The position numbers and the translations under genes are program-made. Source: Thermincola carboxydiphila (GTDB lineage Bacteria > Bacillota > Thermincolia > Thermincolales > UBA2595). Taken from it: 64,000 nucleotides of DNA. The notes beneath the pieces are model-generated. The model ran no database searches. It was not told the origin of the DNA and saw only the letters and a program-made list of their open reading frames with translations. Positions 18,701-28,495 of this stretch are shown here, in pieces (positions within the stretch are counted from its first letter, which is position 1; each line of letters starts with the position of its first letter). The stretch lies in the NCBI GenBank assembly GCA_016841325.1, contig JAENZJ010000002.1:124001-188000 (forward strand). The letters are read 5' to 3'.

Positions 18701-18856
18701 TCGTCCCACCTCCAAAGTTTTTATTTTGATATTATCCTAAAATTCATACAATTGCCATTATTATTCCCTGAACTGAAGTATTTGCCCGCTGAATGGTTAT
18801 AGAAACGACAAAAATTGCAAAAATTCTTATTTGGGTTTTCATCCTACACCCTCAAG

Positions 18857-18864
18857 CATATAAT
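18857..18864 (+). promoter_or_regulatory. Possible sporulation-type -10 box before prkA
   Basis: CATATAAT matches the -10 consensus used by the mother-cell sigma factors E/K. A matching -35 box is not clear. The three genes behind it belong to families under sigma-E control in Bacillus, which is the reason for calling it. Confidence 0.35.
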
Positions 18865-18919
18865 GTTTAAGAAGAAATTAATTCCATGAAAACAAGGTCA
18901 TTTGGGGGGGAAGAATTAA

Positions 18920-20815
18920 GTGGAAATACTTAAGGAGTTAGCTGATTACAGGAAACAACAGGAAGTTCTGCAGTGGGAAGGTACCTTTGCCCAGTACCTG
19001 GATATGGTCTTCAAGGATCCCCAAATAGCCCAATTAGCTCATGCAAGAGTCTATCAAATGATCAAAGATGCCGGAATTACCCAGGAAAATGAGAGACTAA
19101 AATACCACTTCTTTGATAAGGAAATCTTCGGACTGGATAAGACCATTGAACGATTAGTTGAGGAATATTTTCATCCCGCTGCCAGGAGACTTGATGTGAG
19201 AAAGCGGATATTGCTGCTAATGGGTCCGGTAAGTGGGGGTAAATCTACAATTGTGACTATGCTGAAAAGAGGTCTGGAACAGTATTCCAAGACCGACCGG
19301 GGCGCAATGTATGGAATAAAGGGGTGTCCCATGCATGAAGAACCTCTACACATGATACCCAAGGAGATGCGGGAGGAATTTAGGCAAAGGCACGGGATTT
19401 ACATTGAAGGCGAATTATGCCCTTCCTGCAGGATGATGCTGGAACAAAAATATGACAACGATATATCCCGGGTGATTGTCGAACGGGTAATCTTGTCTGA
19501 GGAAAACAGGATTGGTATTGGTACATTCAGCCCGTCAGATCCCAAGTCACAGGATATTGCAGAACTGACCGGAAGTATTGACTTTTCTACAATAACGGAA
19601 TTCGGGAGTGAATCTGATCCAAGGGCATACAAATTTGACGGTGAACTGAATATTTCCAACAGGGGAATTATGGAGTTCCAGGAAATGCTCAAATGTGATG
19701 AAAAGTTTCTGTATAACCTGTTGAGCCTGTCCCAGGAAGGAAATTTTAAGGCCGGAAGATTTGCTCTCATATCAGCAGATGAAGTAATTATTGCCCATAC
19801 CAATGAAGCCGAGTACAGAAGCTTTATTGCCAACAGGAAGAATGAAGCCCTGCAGTCAAGGATAATTGTGATGCCAATTCCGTACAACCTGAAAGTTTCT
19901 GAAGAAGTTAAGATTTATCAGAAGTTAATCTCTCAGAGTGATATGACCGATATTCACATTGCCCCGCATGCGTTAAGGACAGCTGCTATTTTCTCTGTCC
20001 TGTCAAGGTTAAAGGAATCCAGGAAACAAGGGATGGATTTGGTCAAAAAATTAAAGCTTTATGACGGGGAAGATGTTGAGGGCTTTAAGCAAAAGGATGT
20101 ACATGAGCTCCAGACAGAGGCTGTTGAAGAGGGCATGAGTGGGGTGGACCCGCGTTATGTAATTAACCGCATATCGACAGCACTGATAAAAAGCGGTACG
20201 GTCTGTATCAATGCACTTGACATCCTGCGGGCCTTAAAGGATGGTCTGGATCAGCACCCGTCTATAAGTAAGGAAGAAAAGGAAAGGCTGCTTAACTTTA
20301 TATCAGAGGCCAGAAAGGAATATGATGATATATCCAAAAAAGAGGTGCAAAAGGCATTTGTATATTCCTTTGAGGAGTCAGCCAAAACCCTGTTTAACAA
20401 CTACCTTGACAATATTGAAGCCTATTGCAACGGTGTAAAGGTTAAAGACCCCATTACTGAGGAAGAGATGGATCCTGATGAGAAACTGATGAGGTCCATA
20501 GAGGAGCAGATCGGAATTTCAGAGAACTCCAAGAAGAGTTTTCGGGAAGAAATACTAATCAGGCTTTCCAGTTATGCCCGGCAGGACAAGAAATTTGACT
20601 ATAGTTCCCACGAGCGTTTACGTGAAGCCATAGAAAAGAAACTTTTTGCAGACCTCAAAGACATTGTTAAAATCACTACTTCCACCAAGACACCTGATGC
20701 CGAACAGTTGAAGCGGGTCAATGAGGTGACTGCCAAGCTGATCGAGGACCACGGATACTGTCCCGTGTGTGCCAATGAACTGCTTAAGTACGTTGGAAGC
20801 CTGTTGAACAGGTAA
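18920..20815 (+). CDS. prkA: PrkA serine protein kinase / AAA+ ATPase
   Basis: A 631-residue protein with GTG start after a GGGGGGGAAG site. The AAA+ domain has Walker A GPVSGGKST at 102-110; the PrkA C-terminal domain, long and helical, occupies the second half and ends with a CPVCANELLKYVG motif. In Bacillus and enterobacteria PrkA/YeaG is needed for sporulation or stress and nutrient-limitation responses; kinase and protease activities have both been reported for the family. It heads a three-gene operon with yhbH and spoVR. Confidence 0.94.
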   Translation: MEILKELADYRKQQEVLQWEGTFAQYLDMVFKDPQIAQLAHARVYQMIKDAGITQENERLKYHFFDKEIFGLDKTIERLVEEYFHPAARRLDVRKRILLLMGPVSGGKSTIVTMLKRGLEQYSKTDRGAMYGIKGCPMHEEPLHMIPKEMREEFRQRHGIYIEGELCPSCRMMLEQKYDNDISRVIVERVILSEENRIGIGTFSPSDPKSQDIAELTGSIDFSTITEFGSESDPRAYKFDGELNISNRGIMEFQEMLKCDEKFLYNLLSLSQEGNFKAGRFALISADEVIIAHTNEAEYRSFIANRKNEALQSRIIVMPIPYNLKVSEEVKIYQKLISQSDMTDIHIAPHALRTAAIFSVLSRLKESRKQGMDLVKKLKLYDGEDVEGFKQKDVHELQTEAVEEGMSGVDPRYVINRISTALIKSGTVCINALDILRALKDGLDQHPSISKEEKERLLNFISEARKEYDDISKKEVQKAFVYSFEESAKTLFNNYLDNIEAYCNGVKVKDPITEEEMDPDEKLMRSIEEQIGISENSKKSFREEILIRLSSYARQDKKFDYSSHERLREAIEKKLFADLKDIVKITTSTKTPDAEQLKRVNEVTAKLIEDHGYCPVCANELLKYVGSLLNR

Positions 20816-20842
20816 ATACAGTCATATTCGGAGGTGATGGCG

Positions 20843-21988
20843 TTGACAGGCACCAGCTTCATTGTGTCCAAGGACGACTGGTCCCTGCACCGTAAAGGGC
20901 ATATTGACCAGCAGCGCCACATGGAAAAAGTTAAAGAGGCCATAAAGAAAAACCTGGCTGACATTGTTGCCGAGGAAAGTATTATCATGTCTGAAGGCCG
21001 TAAAATAGTAAAAGTCCCTATAAGGTCATTGGATGAATTCCATTTCAGGTTCAACAGGAACAAACAAAAGTATGTCGGCCAGGGTGACGGAGATACCAAA
21101 ACAGGTGACGTACTGGGCCAGGATAGTACCTCACAGGGTCCGGGCAAGGGGCCGGGGGCCGGTTCTGAGCCGGGAGCAGACTATTATGAGGCGGAAATCA
21201 CGGTTGACGAGCTGGCTGAGCTTATCTTTGAGGACCTGGGTCTGCCTAACTTGAAGGAAAAAAAGCAGCAGGAACTGATAACTGATTCCTTCCAGTTTAG
21301 GGATGTCCGGAAAAAAGGCATTATGAGCAATATCGACAAGCGCAGGACTATTATGGAAAGTATAAGGAGAAATGCAGTTGAGGGTAACAGTGAAACCGTT
21401 ATCAAGCCTGATGACCTGAGGTTTAAGACGTGGGAGGAAGATATCAGGTACCAGTCCAATGCGGTTGTGATTGCCATGATGGATACTTCCGGGTCCATGG
21501 GTCCCTTTGAGAAGTATATTGCGAGGAGCTTTTTTTTCTGGATGGTCAGGTTTCTCAGGACCAAATACCAGAATGTAAACATTGTGTTCCTGGCACACCA
21601 TACCACTGCAAAAGAAGTAACTGAAGAAGAGTTTTTTACCAAAGGGGAAAGCGGTGGGACTCGGTGTTCCTCTGTATATGAACTGGCTCTGGAAATAATT
21701 GAAAAGAGATACCGGCCGGAGGACTATAATATTTACCCATTCCATTTTTCCGATGGGGATAATCTGCCGTCAGATAATGAAAAATGCCTGGAATTGGTAA
21801 GGAAATTGCTTGAATGCTGTAACATCTTCGGCTACGGTGAAATAGAGGGATTATATTATAATTCCAGTTCCCTGATGTCCGTCTATCGTAAGATAAAGGA
21901 TGAAAAGTTCACCAGTGTCCTGATAAAAGACAAGACCGGAGTGTATCCGGCGCTGAAGGCTTTTTTCAAGCCCCAGACCGGGGCCTGA
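20843..21988 (+). CDS. yhbH: YhbH / DUF444 family sporulation protein
   Basis: A 381-residue protein with a von Willebrand-like region: AMMDTSGSMGPFEKYIAR contains the DxSxS metal-binding motif. A Gly/Pro-rich low-complexity linker lies around residues 90-115. The start is set at TTG 20843, eight bases after GGAGG; the GTG and ATG before it overlap the ribosome site. The family always accompanies PrkA and SpoVR and is implicated in spore or stationary-phase physiology; its activity is unknown. Confidence 0.9.
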   Translation: MTGTSFIVSKDDWSLHRKGHIDQQRHMEKVKEAIKKNLADIVAEESIIMSEGRKIVKVPIRSLDEFHFRFNRNKQKYVGQGDGDTKTGDVLGQDSTSQGPGKGPGAGSEPGADYYEAEITVDELAELIFEDLGLPNLKEKKQQELITDSFQFRDVRKKGIMSNIDKRRTIMESIRRNAVEGNSETVIKPDDLRFKTWEEDIRYQSNAVVIAMMDTSGSMGPFEKYIARSFFFWMVRFLRTKYQNVNIVFLAHHTTAKEVTEEEFFTKGESGGTRCSSVYELALEIIEKRYRPEDYNIYPFHFSDGDNLPSDNEKCLELVRKLLECCNIFGYGEIEGLYYNSSSLMSVYRKIKDEKFTSVLIKDKTGVYPALKAFFKPQTGA

Positions 21989-22029
21989 CCAATAGCTGAT
22001 TTTACATTAAACGGGTTGGGTGTGATGGG

Positions 22030-23472
22030 ATGACTTCAGAAGAAATCAAGCTGTTTCAGGAAGCTTTAGAACAAATTTCCAATAAGGCCAGGGAATTTGG
22101 TCTCGATTTTTATGACATGCGTTTTGAGATTGTTCCCTCAGATATTATTTACACATTTGGGGCATATGGAATGCCGACCCGTTATTCCCACTGGTCTTAC
22201 GGCAAGGCATTTCACAGGATGAAGACCCAGTATGACTATAACCTCAGTAAGATATATGAACTGGTTATTAATTCAAACCCCTGTTATGCGTTTCTCCTGG
22301 ACGGTAATTTGCTGATCCAGAATAAACTGGTCGCAGCACATGTCTTTGCCCATTGTGATTTTTTTAAGAACAACCAATGGTTCAGGCACACCTCGCAGGA
22401 CATGGTTGAGTCCATGTCCAGGAATGCGGAACGCATCCGCGAGTATGAATTTAAGTTTGGGAGGCAGCGGGTGGAAGCCCTGTTGGATGCTGCCCTGGCC
22501 ATCCAGGAACATATTGACCCCAGGTACAATATTGGCAGAAAACAGCTTCCTAAGGAGGAAACGGGTAAAATTGACAAACCCGGTTCGGAAAACCGCAAAC
22601 CGGAGACTCCATATGATGATTTGTGGTATATCGGTGTCCACGGAGAAGAGCCCGGTGGAGAGCGCAAAGATACTCCCAAAAAGAATAGGAAATTTCCCGC
22701 AGAACCGGAAAAAGACCTCCTGAGGTTTATAGCTGTTTATGGTAGAGACCTGGAGGAATGGGAAAGGGATATCCTGTTCATAGTCAGAGATGAAATGCTC
22801 TATTTCTGGCCCCAGTTGGAAACCAAGATCATGAATGAGGGCTGGGCCACATTATGGCATTCAAGAATAATGCGGGAAATCAACCTGAGTGAGGAGGAAA
22901 CCATTGAGTTTGCCAAAATGCATGCCGGGGTTGTCCAGAAATCAAGGTCAGGGATTAACCCTTATTATATTGGGTTAAAGATCTGGGAGGATATTGAGAA
23001 ACGCTGGAACGAACCATCTCCTGAGGAGAAAGAGAAATATGGCCGGCCCGGAGGTCAGGGCCGGGAAAAGATATTTGAGGTGCGGGAGACAGAAAACGAT
23101 ATTTCCTTTATCAGAAATTACCTGACCAAAGAACTTGTGGAGGAACTGGACCTGTTCCTGTTTCAGAAAGTCTATACTAAGTGGCAGGTAGTGGAAACTG
23201 AGTGGGAAAAGGTCAGGGAAGGGTTTGTGACACTGCTGACAAACGGGGGGTTCCCATATATTCTGGTTGAAGACGGAAATTATAAGGGTGATGGCGAACT
23301 GTACCTGCGCCACAGCCATGATGGACGGGACCTGGACCTGTATTATCTGGAAAAGACCCTGCCATATGTATACAGGCTGTGGGGCCGCACTGTCCACCTG
23401 GAGACAGTGGCAGATAATAAAAAACTGCTGTATTCTTACAATGGAAGCAAGATATTAAAACAGAGTGTGTGA
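22030..23472 (+). CDS. spoVR: SpoVR family protein
   Basis: A 480-residue protein of the SpoVR/YcgB family. Typical segments include GLDFYDMRFEIVPSDIIYTFGAYGMPTRYSHWSYGK, the NQWF/HCDFFKNN region, and ETKIMNEGWATLWH. Family members affect spore cortex formation in Bacillus; biochemical activity is not known. Third gene of the prkA operon. A strong palindrome follows ten bases downstream and may end the transcript. Confidence 0.94.
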   Translation: MTSEEIKLFQEALEQISNKAREFGLDFYDMRFEIVPSDIIYTFGAYGMPTRYSHWSYGKAFHRMKTQYDYNLSKIYELVINSNPCYAFLLDGNLLIQNKLVAAHVFAHCDFFKNNQWFRHTSQDMVESMSRNAERIREYEFKFGRQRVEALLDAALAIQEHIDPRYNIGRKQLPKEETGKIDKPGSENRKPETPYDDLWYIGVHGEEPGGERKDTPKKNRKFPAEPEKDLLRFIAVYGRDLEEWERDILFIVRDEMLYFWPQLETKIMNEGWATLWHSRIMREINLSEEETIEFAKMHAGVVQKSRSGINPYYIGLKIWEDIEKRWNEPSPEEKEKYGRPGGQGREKIFEVRETENDISFIRNYLTKELVEELDLFLFQKVYTKWQVVETEWEKVREGFVTLLTNGGFPYILVEDGNYKGDGELYLRHSHDGRDLDLYYLEKTLPYVYRLWGRTVHLETVADNKKLLYSYNGSKILKQSV

Positions 23473-23474
23473 AA

Positions 23475-23525
23475 GCAGATGTATTGCTCCGGCGGAACTG
23501 TTGCCCGCCGGAGCAATACATCTGC
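23475..23525. repeat. Palindromic repeat, copy B
   Basis: Two perfect 21-base arms (23475-23495 and 23505-23525) around a 9-base loop. On the minus strand the outer arm reads GGGGCAGATGTATTGCTCC, the core shared with the other copies. Located immediately after spoVR. Confidence 0.85.
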
Positions 23526-23588
23526 CCCTGTCTGAGAGAACTTGAAACTCCCAAATGTTAAGAATTTTCTCAGTTGTGTGTTTTTTTT

Positions 23589-23617
23589 GGGACAAAATAG
23601 GACAGATATGTTATAAT
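23589..23617 (+). promoter_or_regulatory. Promoter of adk
   Basis: GGGACA (23589-23594), 17-base spacer, and a perfect TATAAT (23612-23617), about 64 bases before the start codon. Confidence 0.7.
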
Positions 23618-23665
23618 TTTTTTATATATGATGCCATGGTAAATGGTATCGGAATACATAATTGA

Positions 23666-24325
<660 letters not shown>

Positions 24326-24334
24326 GCACAGGTT

Positions 24335-24370
24335 AAAGGGAGGTGTCTCATGGAGACATCTTCTTTTTTT
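24335..24370 (+). terminator. Intrinsic terminator of adk
   Basis: GGTGTCTC and GAGACATC pair around an ATG loop (24342-24360) with flanking A-T pairs and a T7 run. Confidence 0.85.
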
Positions 24371-24483
24371 CTCAAAATACAATAATTGATTAAGAGGAAT
24401 CACATAATATGTTATAGAATTTATTTGACAATATATGACCTGAATTGGCAGATAGGGAAGTATAAATTTTACCCTGTCTGCAT

Positions 24484-24544
24484 AAAAAAGGCTAAGCTTC
24501 GCCGAAAGCAAGTTCAAAGGTCCTTAGCGAAATTAAGCCTTTTT
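24484..24544 (+). promoter_or_regulatory. Terminator-like leader hairpin before murI
   Basis: GGCTAAGCTTCGC (24490-24502) pairs imperfectly with GCGAAATTAAGCC (24527-24539), followed directly by T5 and then the murI ribosome site. It has the form of an attenuator. No known riboswitch consensus was recognised. Confidence 0.4.
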
Positions 24545-24556
24545 AAGGAGAGTAGA

Positions 24557-25384
24557 ATGAAGAACAGTACTAATAACCTGCCTATTGGTGTATTTGATTC
24601 AGGTGTCGGGGGTATCAGTTTACTGGCCGAAATGGTAAGGACCATGCCCTGGGAACGTTTTCTTTACCTATCCGACTCAGCCCATGCCCCTTATGGAACC
24701 AAGAGCTGTGAATGTATCAGGGAGGTTTCTCTGAATGCAGCCAGGCTGCTGGATGCCAAAGGGATTAAAGCCCTGGTTGTGGCCTGCAATACTGCTACCG
24801 GTGCCGCAATTAGCCATATTCGGGAAGAGTTCGAAGTACCGGTCATCGGTATGGAGCCTGCCATAAAACCAGCTGTGGAAAAGAACGGCAAGGGTAAAAT
24901 TATAGTTTTGGCCACACCTTTGACCCTAAAAGAAGACAAGTTTAACAACCTTTTCCGGAGATTTAACTGCTGTGCTGAAATCATTCCCGTACCCTGTCCG
25001 GGACTTGCCGAGCTTATTGAATCAGAGGCAGAAACTGAAGAAATTACGGAATACCTTGCCCACACCATCAGTTCTGCTTCTCAGGTACCGTTTAATGAGG
25101 TTTCCACGGTTGTCCTGGGATGTACTCACTACTGTTTTGTAAGGAAAGAGATTTCCCGGGTTATTGGACCTCAGGCAGTTGTCATTGACGGGACTGAAGG
25201 GACTGCCCGGCATGTCCAGAGGACATTACAGGCACGGGGGCTTTCGGCCTCCGGGGGCAGCAAAAGCCAGGGTGTTGAATTTATGACTACAGGTGACCCC
25301 GCCCTGGTTATACCCCTTTGTAAACGCTTTTTTGACAAAGCAATGGGGATGACAGGGACTCCTGAAAACATACAGCTTTTTTAA
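24557..25384 (+). CDS. murI: Glutamate racemase
   Basis: A 275-residue cofactor-independent racemase making D-glutamate for peptidoglycan. The catalytic signatures are visible: GVFDSGVGG at 11-19 with Asp14 and Ser15, the first catalytic Cys in VACNTA (C77), and the second in LGCTHY (C189, H191). The frame is open 57 codons upstream, but AAGGAG sits seven bases before the ATG at 24557 and the family N-terminus begins there. Confidence 0.95.
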   Translation: MKNSTNNLPIGVFDSGVGGISLLAEMVRTMPWERFLYLSDSAHAPYGTKSCECIREVSLNAARLLDAKGIKALVVACNTATGAAISHIREEFEVPVIGMEPAIKPAVEKNGKGKIIVLATPLTLKEDKFNNLFRRFNCCAEIIPVPCPGLAELIESEAETEEITEYLAHTISSASQVPFNEVSTVVLGCTHYCFVRKEISRVIGPQAVVIDGTEGTARHVQRTLQARGLSASGGSKSQGVEFMTTGDPALVIPLCKRFFDKAMGMTGTPENIQLF

Positions 25385-25528
25385 GGATACACCTTCTAAG
25401 GGGAGTGACAGGTTTTTTGGCCTGTCTCTCCCGATTTTTATTTTTAGGAAAAACTGCACATTCTATCATTGATTAATTAAAGGCGGGACCATTAATCTTT
25501 CTATTTGGTGAAACGGCAGGGTGATACT

Positions 25529-26071
25529 ATGTACCTACATGTGCTTTGCGGGATACCGGGAAGCGGTAAGTCAACACTTGCGGGAAGACTGCCGGGCTAT
25601 TATGTCTCTACTGACAGCCTGAGAAAATACCTGTGGGGTGATGAGTCGGTTATCAGACATGACAGACTTGTCTTCAGGCTGGCCGCTGAGATTATCAGGT
25701 ATAATCTGGGAGCAGGCAGTAATGTGATTTTTGATGCCACCAACCTTACTGTCAGGCGGAGAAGGCAACTGGTGCTGCTGGCTGAGGAGGCCGGCGCCAG
25801 GGTAGTCCTTCACTGGGTTAGCTGTCCTCTGAGGGTGGCCATAAAAAGAAATTTACAACGTCAGCGTCAGGTTCCAGTAAATGTAATCACAGCACTGTTT
25901 AAATCCTTTGAATACCCGTCAATCGATGAGGGTTTATATATGGTAAAGGTTTATGATCCGGATAAGAGACCGATAAAAATCATCACAAAAAAAACAACTA
26001 TTGCCAGGGTAAGTCTTCTGTATTGCAGGAAAACCAAATTTGCCAGCGAAATAACAAAGAACCAGATATAA
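25529..26071 (+). CDS. P-loop kinase-like ATPase (polynucleotide kinase type)
   Basis: A 180-residue protein with a P-loop GIPGSGKST at residues 8-16, then STDSLRKYLWGD and NVIFDATNL, the DATN motif of the 2-5A/T4 polynucleotide kinase-like AAA_33 group. The RRRRQL and NLQRQRQVP segments match the arginine-rich lid of that group. It probably phosphorylates a small molecule or nucleic acid end; substrate unknown. The ATG was preferred over GTGs upstream because of the spaced GGGTGA site. LysR gene follows after 14 bases. Confidence 0.75.
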   Translation: MYLHVLCGIPGSGKSTLAGRLPGYYVSTDSLRKYLWGDESVIRHDRLVFRLAAEIIRYNLGAGSNVIFDATNLTVRRRRQLVLLAEEAGARVVLHWVSCPLRVAIKRNLQRQRQVPVNVITALFKSFEYPSIDEGLYMVKVYDPDKRPIKIITKKTTIARVSLLYCRKTKFASEITKNQI

Positions 26072-26085
26072 TGAGGTGCCGGTAA

Positions 26086-27024
26086 ATGTTCAGCTTACGC
26101 CAGCTTAAAGCTTTTGTTTCAGTAGTTGAAAACAAAAGTTTCACCAAAGCAGCCAAAAGACTCTACATGACACAACCAGCCATTAGCGCCCAGATAAAAG
26201 CCCTGGAAGAAAGGCTGGAAGTCCGGCTCATGGAACGTAATGACAAAAATGTTGTCCTTACTGAGGCCGGTCAGCTGTTTTATGAGGAAGCAAGAAAGAT
26301 ATTATTGATTTATGACGGTTTCAGAGAGGCGATTGACGAACTCAAAGGTATCCGCAGGGGCCGGCTTACCATTTCTGCCAGCACTATTCCGGGAGAATAT
26401 TTACTGCCAAGGATGATGGGGGAATTTAGCAGGAAATATCCGGGTATCCGGCTTTTTCTCAGGATAGCGGATACAGGTAAAGTAGTCCAGCAGTTAATTT
26501 CAAGGGATATTGATATAGGGATAATCGGGGCTCCGGTGAAACATGAGTCAATTTCACTAAAGGAGTTTATCAGGGACGAACTGGTAGTAATCGGCCCTGC
26601 AATTGAGGGAGACCGGAACCGGGAAATAACTTCGACTGAACTGATTGCATCACCCCTGATCCTCAGGGAACCGGATTCCGGGACCAGGATGATATTTTGC
26701 GAAAAACTGGCAGCCCATGGGATTGATACAGAAGGGCTGCAGGTGGTGATGGAAATGGGCAGCACCAGGGCTATAATTACTGCAGTAGAAAGCGGTCTAG
26801 GCCTTAGTGTGGTTTCCCGGATTGCTGTCCTTGATGCCCTCCGGCTGGGGAAAGTCAGAGAGGTAAAAGTAAGGGGTATTGGCACTCTGGAACGTTCTCT
26901 CTATTTGGCCTGGAATCACAGCAGGTATTTGAGTTATTCTGCCAGGGCATTTTTGAATTATCTGGAGATACAAAAAGAAAATATCAATAAACTTATCTGG
27001 AGCGGCAATGATGAAGAAGATTAA
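26086..27024 (+). CDS. LysR-family transcriptional regulator
   Basis: A 312-residue regulator. The N-terminal winged helix (about 1-60) is FSLRQLKAFVSVVENKSFTKAAKRLYMTQPAISAQIKAL in character, with the periplasmic-binding-type effector domain from about 90. The ASTIPGEYLLPRMMGEFSRKYP start of the effector domain resembles CysB/CysL-type and the group annotated in Clostridia as associated with selenium metabolism; that link is from memory and should be checked. Three selenoproteins lie in this window. Its end overlaps the next membrane gene. Confidence 0.85.
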   Translation: MFSLRQLKAFVSVVENKSFTKAAKRLYMTQPAISAQIKALEERLEVRLMERNDKNVVLTEAGQLFYEEARKILLIYDGFREAIDELKGIRRGRLTISASTIPGEYLLPRMMGEFSRKYPGIRLFLRIADTGKVVQQLISRDIDIGIIGAPVKHESISLKEFIRDELVVIGPAIEGDRNREITSTELIASPLILREPDSGTRMIFCEKLAAHGIDTEGLQVVMEMGSTRAIITAVESGLGLSVVSRIAVLDALRLGKVREVKVRGIGTLERSLYLAWNHSRYLSYSARAFLNYLEIQKENINKLIWSGNDEED

Positions 27025-27517
27025 ACTATTATGGAGGGCCCTGGTTTTTGTTGTCAGGGACATGTTTATCGGATTTTTGGTGGCTGCCGGTGCAACTCTG
27101 ATTATGTTCAGGCTGAACCCTGACATGTACGGGGTGATTGCCCTGTTGCTGCCGGTAGGAATACTTGCGGGCATATTTAAGGGTATTGTTAAGTTCATAT
27201 TTCTCAATGTTTCCAGTGCTCTGCCCAGTAAGGGTTACAGGTTTGATTATCCCAAATATAAGCTGTTGGGGTTTTGGATTATTGCACTGTTGGGATCATT
27301 TCTGTTTGCCTATGGGACTGATTTGGCTTTATGGGTTTCCGGTCCCCTGGATATGCTGGAGAATAACATAGTTTTAGGCGCTTTGGGGAAACGTGGCTGG
27401 ATTTATATAATCGGATTAATACATTTAATGGGAATCGCTGCTCACATTTATGAACCCCCGCATAATGAGGATGAATCCCTGCCTCCTGAAGAAGATGAGC
27501 CGGAAGATCCGGATTAA
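27008..27517 (+). CDS. Membrane protein of unknown function with acidic tail
   Basis: A 169-residue protein with about four hydrophobic segments (roughly 12-34, 41-62, 86-108, 124-145) and a strongly acidic C-terminus (residues 150-169, mostly Glu, Asp and Pro). The start lies inside the LysR gene (17-base overlap), so the two are translationally coupled. No family was recognised. Confidence 0.7.
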   Translation: MMKKIKLLWRALVFVVRDMFIGFLVAAGATLIMFRLNPDMYGVIALLLPVGILAGIFKGIVKFIFLNVSSALPSKGYRFDYPKYKLLGFWIIALLGSFLFAYGTDLALWVSGPLDMLENNIVLGALGKRGWIYIIGLIHLMGIAAHIYEPPHNEDESLPPEEDEPEDPD

Positions 27518-27588
27518 ATACAATCCTGTAGCAGGCATGTAATATTTACCACCCCTTTAGGGCAGATTAAGTAAAAGGGGGTGGGACA

Positions 27589-27747
27589 GTGAACAGTCTG
27601 CCGTGTTTCGCTGATTGTATTCATGCTGCCGACGGGGAATGTATGGTGAATGTTATTGGTAATGACAGGCTTAGTGAAGTGGAGTGTGCATGTGAATTCT
27701 ACAGAAAGAAAAAAAGAGACATCCAACAATATGAAGAAATGTCCTGA
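27589..27747 (+). CDS. Small cysteine-rich protein (52 aa)
   Basis: A 52-residue frame with a GTG start behind GGGGGTGGG. Five cysteines occur in the pattern CxxxC ... C ... CxC (residues 6, 10, 18, 33, 35), with a basic tail. The arrangement resembles the small clostridial Cys-rich proteins of the C-x3-C-IH..DG-C type, which are often mis-named. It overlaps the putative start of the next gene by 56 bases in another frame. Function unknown. Confidence 0.55.
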   Translation: MNSLPCFADCIHAADGECMVNVIGNDRLSEVECACEFYRKKKRDIQQYEEMS

Positions 27748-28420
27748 TTTATCGGGCAGGCCGTCCGGAAACGGACAGCCTTTTTCTTTGATCAGCCTCA
27801 CGGTTGTCGCTGTCCTGGTTTTGGGTTTATATTTGTATAAACCGGTGACCCTGGAGGAATTGTCAACTATCGACGGTTTCTCACGGTATGCCAGGTCTTT
27901 TGGGGTTATTATGCCTGTAGCCGCTTTTCTGATTATACTGGTTCAGGCCATGGTGCCGGTGATTCCTTTTGTAATGTTATGCAGCGCCGTTGGAATACTT
28001 TTTGGAGTGGGTAAGGGAATAGCAATACTATGGGTGGGAACCCTGACAGGGGCTTCAATTACCTTTTTTTTGTCAAGAATGCTGGGATACCGGTGGGCTG
28101 TTCCAGAATATGAGGGAAAGGTTACGGCATACCTGGACAAAATGAACGGTCCGGGAGGATTCCTGATTATCCTGACCCTGAGGCTTCTCCCGTATTTTCC
28201 GGCCCCGCTGGTAAACATTACAGCAGGGATAAGCCGGATGAAGTTTGCTGCATTTTTATCCGCATCTGCCATTGGGAAACTGCCTTTTATCATAGGTTAT
28301 ACCTATCTGGGCTACAACCTCATTAACAGTAAGGATTATGCCCTGATGCTGGCCGTCTTTGCGGCATTGGTTATTATTCCTTATTTAATCATGAAAATAG
28401 CTAAAAAGGAATCCACCTGA
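27692..28420 (+). CDS. TVP38/TMEM64-family membrane protein
   Basis: A 242-residue membrane protein with about six helices. The SNARE-associated/DedA-like core is seen in VQAMVPVIPFVMLCSAVGILFG and in LTLRLLPYFPAPLVNITAGISRMKF, whose R-x-x-P-x-x-P motif marks the family. The start is uncertain: GTG at 27692 has a TGGAG site, and an ATG at 27731 gives a shorter N-terminus. The family is linked to membrane lipid and undecaprenyl-phosphate transport; specific substrate unknown. Confidence 0.82.
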   Translation: MNSTERKKETSNNMKKCPDLSGRPSGNGQPFSLISLTVVAVLVLGLYLYKPVTLEELSTIDGFSRYARSFGVIMPVAAFLIILVQAMVPVIPFVMLCSAVGILFGVGKGIAILWVGTLTGASITFFLSRMLGYRWAVPEYEGKVTAYLDKMNGPGGFLIILTLRLLPYFPAPLVNITAGISRMKFAAFLSASAIGKLPFIIGYTYLGYNLINSKDYALMLAVFAALVIIPYLIMKIAKKEST

Positions 28421-28495
28421 CAGAAAAAACAGGCAGGAAATGCCATTTATTATGTCGAATTGCAGGACTATAATTCTGAATTAAGGAGAAATGAT

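Noticed and set aside
24386-24556. Upstream extension of murI by 57 codons.
   Set aside because: It covers the leader hairpin and lacks family similarity; ATG 24557 has AAGGAG.
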